64,000 nt of DNA from Pleodorina starrii (Eukaryota > Chlorophyta > Chlorophyceae > Chlamydomonadales > Volvocaceae), in NCBI GenBank assembly GCA_030267565.1, contig BRXU01000044.1:504001-568000 (forward strand). Reading direction: 5' to 3'. This document shows positions 47,901 through 58,426 of this stretch, in pieces. The translations under genes were made by a program, and so were the position numbers. The notes beneath the pieces are model-generated. The model saw nothing but the letters and a program-made list of their open reading frames with translations, did not search any database and was not told the origin of the DNA. How positions within the stretch are numbered: the stretch's first letter is position 1; every line of letters starts with the position of its first letter.

Positions 47901-48777
47901 GCTCCGCACGAGAACTCGCGCTCGGTACAACCGGTTGCGGCACATGCGGCGCACGAGGCGCGTTACGCGCGGCACTGCTGCCGCCGGCACTGGCGCCCGC
48001 TCCGGCGCCCCGGCCCGGACCGCCGCCGCCCCCACGGCCCCCGTCGACATTGCGCTGAGCCGATCTTCCGGAAGCCCAGGTGGCCGCCTGCTGCGGTGGG
48101 CGCGAGGCGTTGGCGGGATGATACACCGGGGCTGCGTGCATCACGGCACCCCCGCCGACGGCTGGCGCAGCCCCCATGACCATCCCGGCGCCCTGGTGTC
48201 CGGCGGCGAGTTGGTGCTGTACATACGGCTGAGGTATCGGGTACTGTTGCGGCTGGTCTCGTGGTCCTGTCAGACGTGTGAAGTGTGCATGCATACCCGG
48301 GCCCATCACCTGAGGGTGGGGATAAGGTGCGCCCCAGAAGTCCGGCGGCAGATGCTGCGGCGGAATCGTCATCATCTGGTCTTGTCCGTAAGCCATGAAG
48401 CCGGGGGCCCTTCCATCTGCGGCGTCGAAGTTAATACCCGGCCCTGGCCCTCGGAAGCCAGCATGCGGGTGCTGTTCGCGCTGCTCATGATGCGGATAGA
48501 TTGAATGCGGTTGCTGATCTGCATGATGGCCCGGGAATCCTTCTCGTTGCGGGCCAAAGTTGCCATACTGCCGGCCTTGATGCCCACCGCGATGGTTGTA
48601 AGAGCCACGATGTTGGTTATGCCCTTGCTGCTGCCGATCTCCATGTTGATTGAAGGTCCTGTTGTAGTTCTCCCGTGGACCTGATCGACCGCTTGCATAG
48701 CCTCCACCTCTCCCGTTGTCTCGGTCCCGGTTCCGCGACCAGTGCGGCGAAGACCAGCCATCCGCACCGCCCTCCAT
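38941..48777 (-). CDS. USP10/UBP24-type ubiquitin carboxyl-terminal hydrolase, 10 exons
   Basis: Exons in transcript order: 46541-48777, 43300-46270, 42752-42970, 42041-42316, 41553-41733, 41191-41255, 40607-40823, 40014-40195, 39551-39635, 38941-39089; all joins keep phase, giving 2193 residues. The catalytic core lies in the last fifth: Cys box GLANTGNTCFINSTMQ (Cys1729), QQDAQEFFQFLVNRAHEE, the USP10-diagnostic EEWAQVGRKNKATVTRQ, ECLVLHLKRFTY, and the His box GGHYTADV (His2147) with WLRFNDAEV. The enzyme removes ubiquitin from proteins; animal USP10 and yeast Ubp3 act in stress-granule and trafficking control, a role only inferred here. The first 1700 residues are low-complexity: RG/QN-rich at the start, then Ala/Pro/Gly-rich, with twin PPGFG motifs. 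ATG at 48777. It faces the lipase gene divergently. Confidence 0.93.
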
Positions 48778-49751
48778 CGTTGCAAAGAATTACTTCAAGG
48801 TTTGCCCGAAACGAAAGGCGGGTCAGCACTTAGTGCCGGAGCAGCCGACAACGTTGCGTGCAAAAAAGCCGGTGTCCCCGGCAGCCCTAGCTCCTCATAA
48901 CATCCTGCTGCATATCGTTCAGGCTGCAGGCAGTTTTCAGTCTTGCTATATCATGTCCGCTAGAGCTATGTCAGCCGGATGAACCTATCCAATAGCGCCC
49001 CTCGCCTCGTAAATACAGAAGTATATTTGCGTTATTGATGTTCTACACTAAGCTTATTATACACGTGTCGTGCATCGCGAGTTGCCCGTGTGCAGTCGAT
49101 TGCGAAGTCCGGCAGGGATCGTAACTTGGAGCGCGATCTTTACATAGTACCATGACAAGGGATACAAATGCTTTACCATCATGTGTTGGAGATAATACAA
49201 ATCACACGAAAGTGTGAATGCAACTCTCGGAGTGGTCGCGGAAATGAAATCGGTGGGTTTTCTCCCTGACGCTCCATTCTGCCTTCCATACCGACAAATT
49301 TGGCACGTACAGAAACTGAACACCTGCTGGATTGCATTTAGGGAACTGGGCTGGGAACTGCTGGAGCCGTCCCAAGGGTCCGGAAACGTTTCAAAGCCGT
49401 GTGCGTTATCCTGTGAAGGCGCAATTCCGAAGTGTTACAGCGACTTGACATCAGGGTGATGGGGACGGATCGCAGTGTGCTTGGCACGTTTCAGTCGGGT
49501 GACATTCGCACGTCACGGTCTGAGCTGTCGGAGCTCGGTGTGACGCGAAGTTTGGCTGAGAGACAGCCGTATGGCCATGGTCTGCCTTTACTCCCCCGAC
49601 ACGATTGCACAGTACCCTACGGCAACAGCATTTGTCTGCAATATCTGCGACAAGGTCCCAGTTTCCTATTTCACTGCACCCGCAGCGCTGCTGCACAGAA
49701 CACACTGCACGAACCGCATTGCGGCGCCCCAAGAACTACTGCGCGGGTCCT
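48778..49751. promoter_or_regulatory. Shared upstream region of the divergent USP10-like and lipase genes
   Basis: 974 bases separate the two start codons. The middle (about 48950-49220) is AT-rich relative to both genes. No specific element recognised. Confidence 0.5.
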
Positions 49752-52700
49752 ATGGCGGGTGCCAAACTGCGGAGTCGGAGCAGCGCGAAACGTCCTCACC
49801 AAAAGCCCGCCGCTGTGAAATGTCCGGGGGGCCCCGATCCAAAATACACGCTGTTCTGGGCGCTCCGGTCTTCCTTGCTGCCGCTCCTCCTGCTAGCTCT
49901 CCTCGCGCTGGCTTCCTACGGTGCCGAATCTCGGCGCCTGCAGACCACAGCCACCGATAGCGCTTCAAGCGTCCCGAACAGCTCCTTCGATGCTGTGGTT
50001 CCGCGGCCAAGCATCACCATCAGGGTCGACGACGACCGCAGCAGCACCGGCAGCGGCATCACCGATGGCCGTGCCAAAGCCGCCGCAATCTCCTCCTCCG
50101 ACGGCAGGGCGAGTGTCATCACGGGCGACGGCGACGCTAGCGGCATGGGCACGCGCGCGAATGCGGACCTCGTGGGCCCCCTGGTGTCGGGCGACATGTC
50201 CGGCGTCTTCCAGCACTTGCCGCCCAACGCGTCCGTTCCGGTGTCCGCCTACTCGCTACGAATTGATGATATGGCAGGTGGGTGCGTTGGGGTGAAGCGG
50301 GGCGGGTGCTTCAAGGAGCTACGCACCATCATGGTCGACAATGTCTGCGAACACCCGAAAGGTCGCATGATTGGTGGGGCTCCGCGGCGAATTTGTCATA
50401 AGGCAGGGCCGGCCTGCTGGCTCAGGAGTGGCTAGGCGTCTACCTAGGTGGAGAGAAGGCTGAGGTGCAGATCGGAGCCGCAATGCTGCACGGCACGGCT
50501 GCCCAGTAAGAGCCAGAGTGGCAGAGTGACAGAGAGCCAGAGTTCGCCGTATGGACACAGTCAATGCATTCAATGGAAGGTGGCGTGCAGGCCCTCCCTG
50601 GATCAGCAGCAGGTGCCCAGTGGGGGCGTTGCGGCGTAGAAACCCCCCAGCGCGTCGCATGCGTTTTCCCTGTGTTCGAGGATACCCTGACCTTGACCTC
50701 GAGCGAGTCAGCCGGTGTCCTGACACCCGTAGGACCGTCCTCAGCTCCCCACCCTACCCTAAACCCTAAACCCTAAACCCTAAACCCTGCCCTGCCCCGC
50801 CCTGCCCTGCCCTGCCCTGCCCTGTCCTGCCCTGCCCGTGTGCCCCTGTACGACTCGAACGGGTCAGCCCTTGTCGTACCCAAGGGCTACCGCCTGGAGC
50901 GGCACGTCGTGGTCACAGGCGATGGCTACAAGCTGGGCACCTTCCGCATCCCGTACGGCAGGGCGGGCCCCGGCCCCGCCCGCCGCCCGCCCGTGCTGCT
51001 CATCCACGGTATCTCTCTTGCGAGCACGTGCTGGGTCGTCAACAGCCCTCAGCAGAGCCTCGCGTTCATTTTGGCGGACAGAGGTGCGGTGGGGTGCGGT
51101 GCGGTGCGGTGCGGTGCAGTGTTCGGGGGATGTGAAAGGGTGCGACGGCCCCGCGGTGCGGTGTCCCCACTCGGCTTACGACCTGCCTGCACTCTGTTCG
51201 GCCTCTGGTCGGCCACCACTCTCCGGAAGCAGCTGCCGCGACCTCCAAGTCGGAACCGGACTGGGACATTTTACGGACATTGATACAGATGTAAACCGTT
51301 CTATCGACGCCAATGACTTATCGTACTGCCGTACTGCCGTACTGCGCAGGCTACGACGTATGGATGATGAACACGCGTGGCAACACGTTCTCCCGGGATC
51401 ACGTCCTGTATCGGGACTCACAGTCGGCGTTCTGGCGCTTCTCGGTGGTACGTGCCTGCCTCCATGGATGTGTGCCGTAGTTGGTACGGCGGGCGGGCGG
51501 GCGGGAGGGAACGGCTTGCGAAGGCGCTTCAAGCTGCTTTCCCCCGAGCTGAAGGCGGGCGGCGATTGCGGGCTGTGGGCTTGATCTTGAAGGCCGCGCA
51601 AACCCGTGCACAGGGTGCACACATCCCGCACCTGCACCCGCATCCGCACCCGCAACCCCACAACCAGGTCATCTGCAAGTCCGCTTGCTCGCCACGGCTG
51701 CCAGGGCCTGCCTGCCACCTCGCCTCGCCCCGGTGAAACCTCCCCATCCATCGCAGGACGAGATGGCCAAGTGGGACCTGCGCGAGAACATCAAGTACAT
51801 CCAGGACACCACAGGCTTCAGCAAGGCAGGTGCAGGGGCAGCCGGCGGCGGTTATATGTTTCCATGAAAAAACCGCAACGCGTGAAGCCAACGGTTATGC
51901 CACTTGCTCGCACAATCTCCCGGCCTGCTCATCACTCGTGCTCACCGCTTGCCCTCCTGCACTCCCTCCCCCGCCGTACCATACCAACCGGTCGCTCATG
52001 CTCCCACTCCTAATCGCGCCCTCGATCGAATCCCTGGATCGAGCCGCCCCGGACTGAACCCTCCGCGGACTGACCCTCCCTGGACCGACCCGGTTCCGTT
52101 GGGGAGCAGGTGGGGTTGGTGGGTCACAGCCAGGGCGGCACCATCGGCCTGATGGCCCTCAGCGACGACCCCTGGCTGGCGGAGAGCGTGTCGGTGCTGG
52201 TGGCGCTGGGGCCATGCGCCTACGTCAAGTACATGAAGTCCGTCGTGCTCGGCAGCTTTTGCCTCCAGGCCAATGTGAGTCGGGATTCGGGGGCAGCGGA
52301 GAGTGATTGGGGGCCGAGGGGCGCGCGAATTCGACACAGTAGCACCTAGCGTGCCGGGGTGGGGTTGTGTTGCGGGGCGATGACGGGACAGGCTCACCTC
52401 CTCTCGCGCCATCCTCTGCCGACGGCGTCCCGCAACACGAGGTGAGCCTGTCACCAGCCGAGCATGTTTAGGTCAGGTGCGGCTTGCAGGGGGCGCGGTC
52501 CCATGGGTCGCTTCGTGTGTCCAGTGGGCACACAACCGTAACACAGATGACAGGGTGGCTCCCCCGGGCCCCCGCCACACAATGGCCCCGGCTTGGCCTC
52601 TAAGGATGCCCAACGGGACAGCGAGAGCCCACAGCCCCACACCCTCGCGGGTAGATTAGATGGTGACGTCAGCCGGGTGTTATCGCGAGTGTCCCCCGTT

Positions 52701-55566
52701 CGCTGCCGATGGGTGTCTCCCGCTCCCTGCCTCGCGTGCACGTCACTTTCGTGCGCCTCCCTGCCTGCCTCCCTGCCTGCCTGCCTGCCTGCCTGCCCGC
52801 CCGCCCGCCTCCCTCCTCCGCAGACCAGCCAGCTGCTCAACATGTTGCCCTCCCAGGAGCTCATTTACATGAGCTACCAGATGCAGCAGACCTACCTCAA
52901 CGGGGTGTGCCAGGTGCCGGGAACGATGATGACGTGTCTGGTAAGGCCACGGAGGGTACGGAACCCCTTGAGCCGGCGTGCTGAATTGGTGCGGTCTGGG
53001 GCGCACGAATGCTGTGTGTGCGTGCGTGTCTGTGCGTGCGTGTGTGAGTGCATGTGTATGCGTGTGTGCGCGTGTGTGCGTATGTGCGTGTGCGCTGTAA
53101 TGGCGAAGAGTGGATCAATCATGATGGATGGATTCACGGATATGGATTTCCTGTAAACGCGCAGACGACGATGGAGGCCATCTTTGGCGCGTCTCGTCGG
53201 ATCACGGCGGCGCAGTACAGGTACGGCAGTTCGATTCATGTGTACGGCAACGCAGCTCGCCCCCCCCGCATGCACGTCTGCACCGGTCAGCAGCGGCAAG
53301 TCAGAGCAACCCTAAGTGTCGGACGCGCCAACTCAGAAGAAGGGCCGTCACAGGGGCCGTCCCTTCGGAGGCCCCATTGCGGAGTTCCGGTTGCAAAACC
53401 CTGAGCTTCCGCCGTGCAGAAATGAAAACCCAGACCTGCCCTGCTCAGTCGTTGCACCACCGCGGTCAGGAAATCCAGACGCGCATGCGCATCCGTGCAG
53501 GCGTTATTGGCAGATCTGGCCGTCGTCCACCAGCCTGGGCAACTCCCTTCAGTGGGCGCAGGTGCGTATGTCGGGAATGCACCAAGCGGGACCAGGCGCG
53601 CGCGCGTGCGCACCGTGCAAAGTGCCCTGCCGTGGACGCTGCCCCGACCCCACACTTGCGAGCTCAGCATGCCTTCAGGCATTTGGTATTCACGGCTGTT
53701 CATTGTTTCGGAAAAGTGCCGATTTCCGCACCAGCCTGGAGTCGGCTAGGCCGTGCCTTTGCGGGTGCCCCTGGGGTAGGATGAACAGTCTGTTGTCTGG
53801 CTGGTCCGTGCGGGTGCCAACGTCGTCTCGCCCCACCTCGAATGCTTTGCTGCGGGTCTCCTTCCATCCAGGCTTGGGGTTCCTTGGGGGTCGGGTCCGG
53901 GGCCCATCGGTCTGCTGCAGTGCAATGCCGGCACATCGCGAGGCCGGCAATGGCGGACGCCTCCACAATACGACAACCGAAAACCCAAAACACGTCTGAA
54001 CTGCCCCGGCCCCCCACCCGATCCCGCCGTGGCAGATCTACAATGAGCCGAAACCCCGGTTCTTCCGCCACAACTACGGACCCGAGGTAAGGCGCGAGCT
54101 AGGGGCGGAAAGCCTGATTATGCCGATGAGGTCCTTGGGGTTGAACGGTGAAGTGCTGCCGCATCACGCATCAGGTGGCATCACACAGACACACTTGCGC
54201 GCCATCACCTGGCCGACTCCAGTAGCAGATGAGCCCTGCAGTGCCCCAAGTCAGCCCGGCAGACGTGTGCCCCCGGGGGCTGGGGAGCAACACGTACCGA
54301 GCAGTCAACGCACGCACGCATACATGTGTTCACAAACATGCCCACGCCCACGCCCGGGCTCAATCGAGTTGTTGCTTATCATTTGGCTGCGCTCTGCAAT
54401 GATACACGCCGATACGCCGATACCCGTACACGGCTGATGAAGCTGTCTGCGTCCCTTCGCTGCGATATCTTTCCCTTGCCCCTTCCCCTGCCTGATTGGG
54501 TATGAGTGCTGCTGTGGCCCCTGCCTGATTGCGCAGTACAAACTGGAGGACGTGAGGGCGCCGGTGGTGATGGTCTCAGGTACGGCACACTTCGCGCCGC
54601 TAATCCTGACTCCAAGCTGGGCTGGGCTGGGCTGGGCTGGGTGCAGCTTGCGCACGACATTGGGGCTGGAAAGTGGGCAGTGGTGCTGATGAGATTCCAA
54701 CAGGGCTGGTCTCGCCGGTCTGCGTGACTGGACGTGCCAGGAGCGAGTGAGGTCTGAGACGGCAGCTGCAGCCTTGGCCAAAGCATTGGCAGATCTGGAC
54801 AAGTCCCCGTTCCGCCGTGCTGTGTAGTTGACACAGAGCAGCGTCGTGCCTGGCTTCCGGTGTCGCCGCCACACGAACACACGGGAATTTGCTATGGGCG
54901 AACGCAGTGATGTGTCGGGTTTGCTACGCGCTAAAAGACTTCACAACGGCCCTCGCGCCGACCGCCCCACGCCATCGTACTGGTATGTGCCGTGCCATCC
55001 CCGGGATTCAGGTGGCAGCGACGTGCTCGCGGACATGCAGGATATTGCAGAGCAGAAAAAGAGGCTCCGTAACGTGATTCGCAAGGAACTTCACATCCCG
55101 GACTACAGCCATATGGGTGAGTTAGAAGCGGGGACGTGGAACAAGGCACTCTGGACTGGGGAAGGGCACGACACGCCACACGCCCAGGCTTTCAGGCGGC
55201 CCGCCGATCCCCAATTCAACGCCACGCGCCGTGCACCTACAACATTCCCGTCTGCCAAATTTGACCGCAAATCGTCATGAAGAACCTCATGCGACATTTG
55301 CTAAAACCCTTCATTGCCCCGAGTTGTCACACCATTCGCCGCTTCGGGAACCTCGGCCGCGGCGGGCCTTCGGGGTCTCGGCATCTTATCCCTGCCCCCC
55401 TTCTTCTGCTGTCGCCCTTTTGCCCCTGCCCCTGGCCCCGTTCCACCGCTGCGGTCTCAGCTTCTTATCCCTGCCCCCCCGGCACGCAGATTTCATCTGG
55501 GACACGGGGGCAGCACGCACCGCATACCCGATCATCCTGGAGGCGCTGGCGGAGAGCTTCTCGTAG
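49752..55566 (+). CDS. Acid-lipase-family triacylglycerol/steryl-ester lipase with N-terminal membrane anchor, 12 exons
   Basis: Exons 49752-50277, 50868-51083, 51350-51444, 51757-51825, 52110-52274, 52824-52940, 53165-53220, 53501-53561, 54036-54086, 54537-54579, 55012-55116, 55490-55566; all joins keep phase, giving 526 residues. The alpha/beta-hydrolase lipase core shows [53 protein letters not shown], nucleophile GHSQGG (Ser309), the acid region GGSDVLAD (about Asp470) and HMDFIWD (His500), as in lysosomal and gastric lipases. The first 175 residues are unusual for the family: a basic stretch, one hydrophobic segment ([16 protein letters not shown]), then a Ser/Asp-rich linker. That suggests a signal-anchored enzyme facing the lumen or cell exterior. 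Intron 4 appears to use a GC donor (AAG|GCAGGT). The start is the first in-frame ATG, and an earlier one was not found. Confidence 0.92.
50757..50787 (+). repeat. Interstitial telomere-like CCCTAAA repeats
   Basis: CCCTAA followed by three CCCTAAA units, running directly into a (CCCTG)n tract to about 50836, inside lipase intron 1 (50278-50867). Confidence 0.85.
51084..51118 (+). repeat. (GGTGC)n tract at the donor of lipase intron 2
   Basis: The intron begins GTGCGGTGGGGTGCGGTGCG and the pentamer continues, so several near-identical donor-like strings follow the inferred 5' splice site. Confidence 0.75.
53008..53098 (+). repeat. GTGTGC/GTGCGT-rich microsatellite in lipase intron 6
   Basis: Imperfect alternating GT/GC tract between exons 6 and 7. 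Confidence 0.7.
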
Positions 55567-56442
55567 AGGGGGAGGGAAGAAGAGCTCCATACCAGCAGAC
55601 CCGTGCCTCGCCTGCGTGGACTCATGATCCATCATGGATTGGCGCAAGGCTAGGCGCGGCGTCCAGACCGGCTGGGCACGTTGCTTTGTTTTGTTTTGTG
55701 TTGGCCGGGGAGGCTCACGGGAGGCTGCATGGCGCACAAGGCGGCAGCGGGCGTTGGAAGTCGGCCTCACCGCGATCAGTGGCTGCGTGAAAAAAGTCGT
55801 GATGGCTCCTAATTTGATGATCAAAGGGGAAGAGGCGACTATCGGAAAAGCGCTTGAGATATTCCGCCCTGGAATTTGTCGTTGTGACGGGCGTACAATA
55901 AGCAAGGCTACGGCCTTGGGACGGTGCTAGCGAGTTAGCATTCGTGTGTGTGTATGTTTGGTTGTGAGGCGCGCAACCCCCATACCCGAAAGAGGCTTTT
56001 ACATCCAAGGGCGCATTTGGGTTGCGGGGAGCCCAGAATCTTTGCCAACTTGGAAGGGTCCCATTTCATGGCTTCCGCACATCGCTGTCGTGAAATTGTT
56101 CGGGACACATGCGTATTGTGAATGCGCAACATCGCCAATTCATACTGGTTCATTTGACATATCAATAAAATGGTTCGCAAGGCCAACGGCCCAGCGTGTC
56201 ACACGGTTAGGGGGTGTACGACCTTTTCTGGCTATTGCCGACGACAGCGCCTGCAGCAGCCTCCATGCCGCGATGGAACTTGCCCACGAAACCGCCCTCA
56301 GCGTCGCAGTGGCGTCCGCTGTCCATTACAGGGTGGGTGGCTGTGAAACCCCGGCAACGGACAACACGGTAAGCCGCACCCAACCCACATACGCCCCGCG
56401 CTACAAGGCAAGTTTGCCGCCGCTGTTCGTTGCTGCCGTGAG
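55567..56442. other. Convergent intergenic region between lipase and ankyrin-type genes
   Basis: Holds both 3' UTRs. No clear plus-strand TGTAA was found for the lipase. A minus-strand TGTAA at 56326-56330 serves the ankyrin-type gene. Confidence 0.5.
56326..56330 (-). terminator. TGTAA polyadenylation signal, ankyrin-type gene
   Basis: It lies 113 bases past the stop of the second exon, the normal spacing. This suggests the transcript runs through that exon, not just to the internal TAG. Confidence 0.55.
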
Positions 56443-58426
56443 CTAGGCCCCTTGGGCCCCAGACGACCGCCGTCGCCGCTGCTCGCCCAGCCATGCCAGC
56501 AGCGCCGCGTGGCTCTCCCGGGGCTCCCAATCCGCCCTGGACTCCTCCAACTTGACCGCAGCATCCCAGTCCATTTGGGGGCAGCCCAAGTCCAGCAGGC
56601 ACTGCAGTACGACGACGGAGACCACCTTGCGGATGCAGTCCGCCAGCAGCTTCCCCGGCGGCCCCCAGGGGCAGCCCAGCCGGTGCAGGCAGCGGAGCAT
56701 CGCCAGATCGCCGTTGCGGGCGGCTCCGAGGTAGGCGCCGCCATCGAGCTGAGGCCGCCAAGGAACACACATGATTGCCGTACATACACACATCAATGCA
56801 GGGACGGGCGGTTGGGCAAGCAGGAGCGGCGCAACCCCCATGCAGCCTCACAGCCTAGCTCCCCGGCAGTGGGGTTTACCGGCGCCACGCTTTGGCAGCT
56901 TGACAGACAGTGACGCACATGCGAATCTGAACACGGCATCGACGCCATGAATAACGTCTCGAGAAGCTCGACGAACGACACACGTTGGACCGGCACACAT
57001 GTCGAATGGACCAACCGAGTGACCTGGCTGGGCCACACGGAGCGCATCGTACATGTTGATGAGAAATGAGGACGGAGGCACCCACCGGGAAGGGGCAGCC
57101 CCGCTCCACCAGCCACTAGAGCGCCTCTTCGCAGGCGCTCTTGGCGCCGTTGGGGATGGCCAAGGGCCCCAAGGCCCAGCCGCGGGCGTGAAGCCAGGTC
57201 ATCAGCTCTAAGTTGCCGCTCTCCGCCGCGCAGTCGAGCAAGCTATCTGCGCCGTCAGCTGGTGCGACGCCCAGGTCCTCCACCGCCCAGGCCACCAACG
57301 GCAGGTGACCCGCCCGGGCCGCCTCTTGCGCAACAGAACGGGTGTCGACGGGCAAGCCGCTGGCGTGCAGGTACTGCAGTACGGGTAGGTGGCCTTGGCG
57401 GGCTGCAACCGTCACGGGGAGCTGATCGCCGGTGGGCCGCACCCCCAATTGCTCCACTAGGAAACGCAGGGCGGCAAGATTGCCGAGAGCGACCGCAGTG
57501 TCCGCCACGTCCGCACCGAGGGGGTAGCCCCGGCCGCGCAGCCACTGCAGACGCGCCTCCACTGCATCACCGTTACCAGCCCGAAGAGCGGACTTGCAGG
57601 CACTAGCCATGCGGGGGTAGCCCGTCCCCTCCAGCCACTCCACTTTGGCCTGCCAATCGGGCGTGGTGCTGCCGGCCGCGGCCGCCAGGATGATACCCCG
57701 ATCCGCCTCTCTGAGCTGCTCAAGCTGCTGCTGCAGTTTGCTGCCGTGGCGCCCTGCCAAGAGTTGCTCCCACAGCCGCTGCAGAGCCGCCAGGCTCAAA
57801 TACTCCGCCGCGGCATGCACCAATGACCAGCAGTGAACATACACACCGTCGTTGGGACGGCCCAGTAATTCCGTAAGCAGCCACTGCATAAGGTCCTCCC
57901 GCCCGCCCATGGCAGCTTTGCAAACGCCGTCCCAGTAAAAGGGGCAGCCGCTGGCCAACATCCACTCGCACACGTGCCGGTGGCCGGCCTTCGCCGCGGC
58001 TGACAGAGAAGAGCCCCAGAGGCAGCCGCGCGCACGCAGCACCTTGCACATGTCGAGCTGGCCCGCGGCTGCGGCGGCCTCGAGCAGCTTGCTCCGAAGA
58101 CCAAAACCCGCACCGACCAGGGCAACCTCCAGGTTGCCGACGCTGCCGCTTGCCGCCGTCAGGCACAGCAGCTGCAGCCGCTGCTGGCGAGACATCGCGC
58201 GAAAAGCGCCCGGGCGGCCCCAGCGCTCCCGGGACACGTGGATGGGTGACGAAAGCGAGAGCCGCAAGGTCTTATGGTGTGCAAGCTGCTGCGATGTCGT
58301 CTTGTCAATCACCCGTAATGTGCTTGCCACTTCGTTAGCTGGCAGATAGTGCGCAATGCACGCCAGGATGCCCGGCAGCCAAATGCTCGAGCCGTCTGGT
58401 CTACGGTGAGTGATCGGCTGAGACAT
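56443..58426 (-). CDS. F-box-like/ankyrin-type repeat protein with an in-frame TAG
   Basis: Two exons: 57086-58426 and 56443-56748, joined in phase (CCG|GTGGGT to GGCCTCAG). ATG at 58426 opens a frame with an F-box-like start (SIWLPGILACIAHYLPANEVA). It is followed by ankyrin-like modules of the algal type: LDMCKVLRARGCLWG, HVCEWMLASGCPFYWD, ARLQWLRGRGYPLGADV, LPVLQYLHASGLPVD and LELMTWLHARGWALG. A TAG at 57116-57118 ends this at 436 residues, but the very next codons (WLVERGCPFP) complete a repeat. Exon 2 adds two more (LAMLRCLHRLGCPWG, VVLQCLLDLGCPQMD) and ends at its own stop before a TGTAA. Either a nonsense mutation shortens an intact gene, or a shortened protein is normal. Such repeats mediate protein binding; the partner is unknown. 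Confidence 0.8.
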
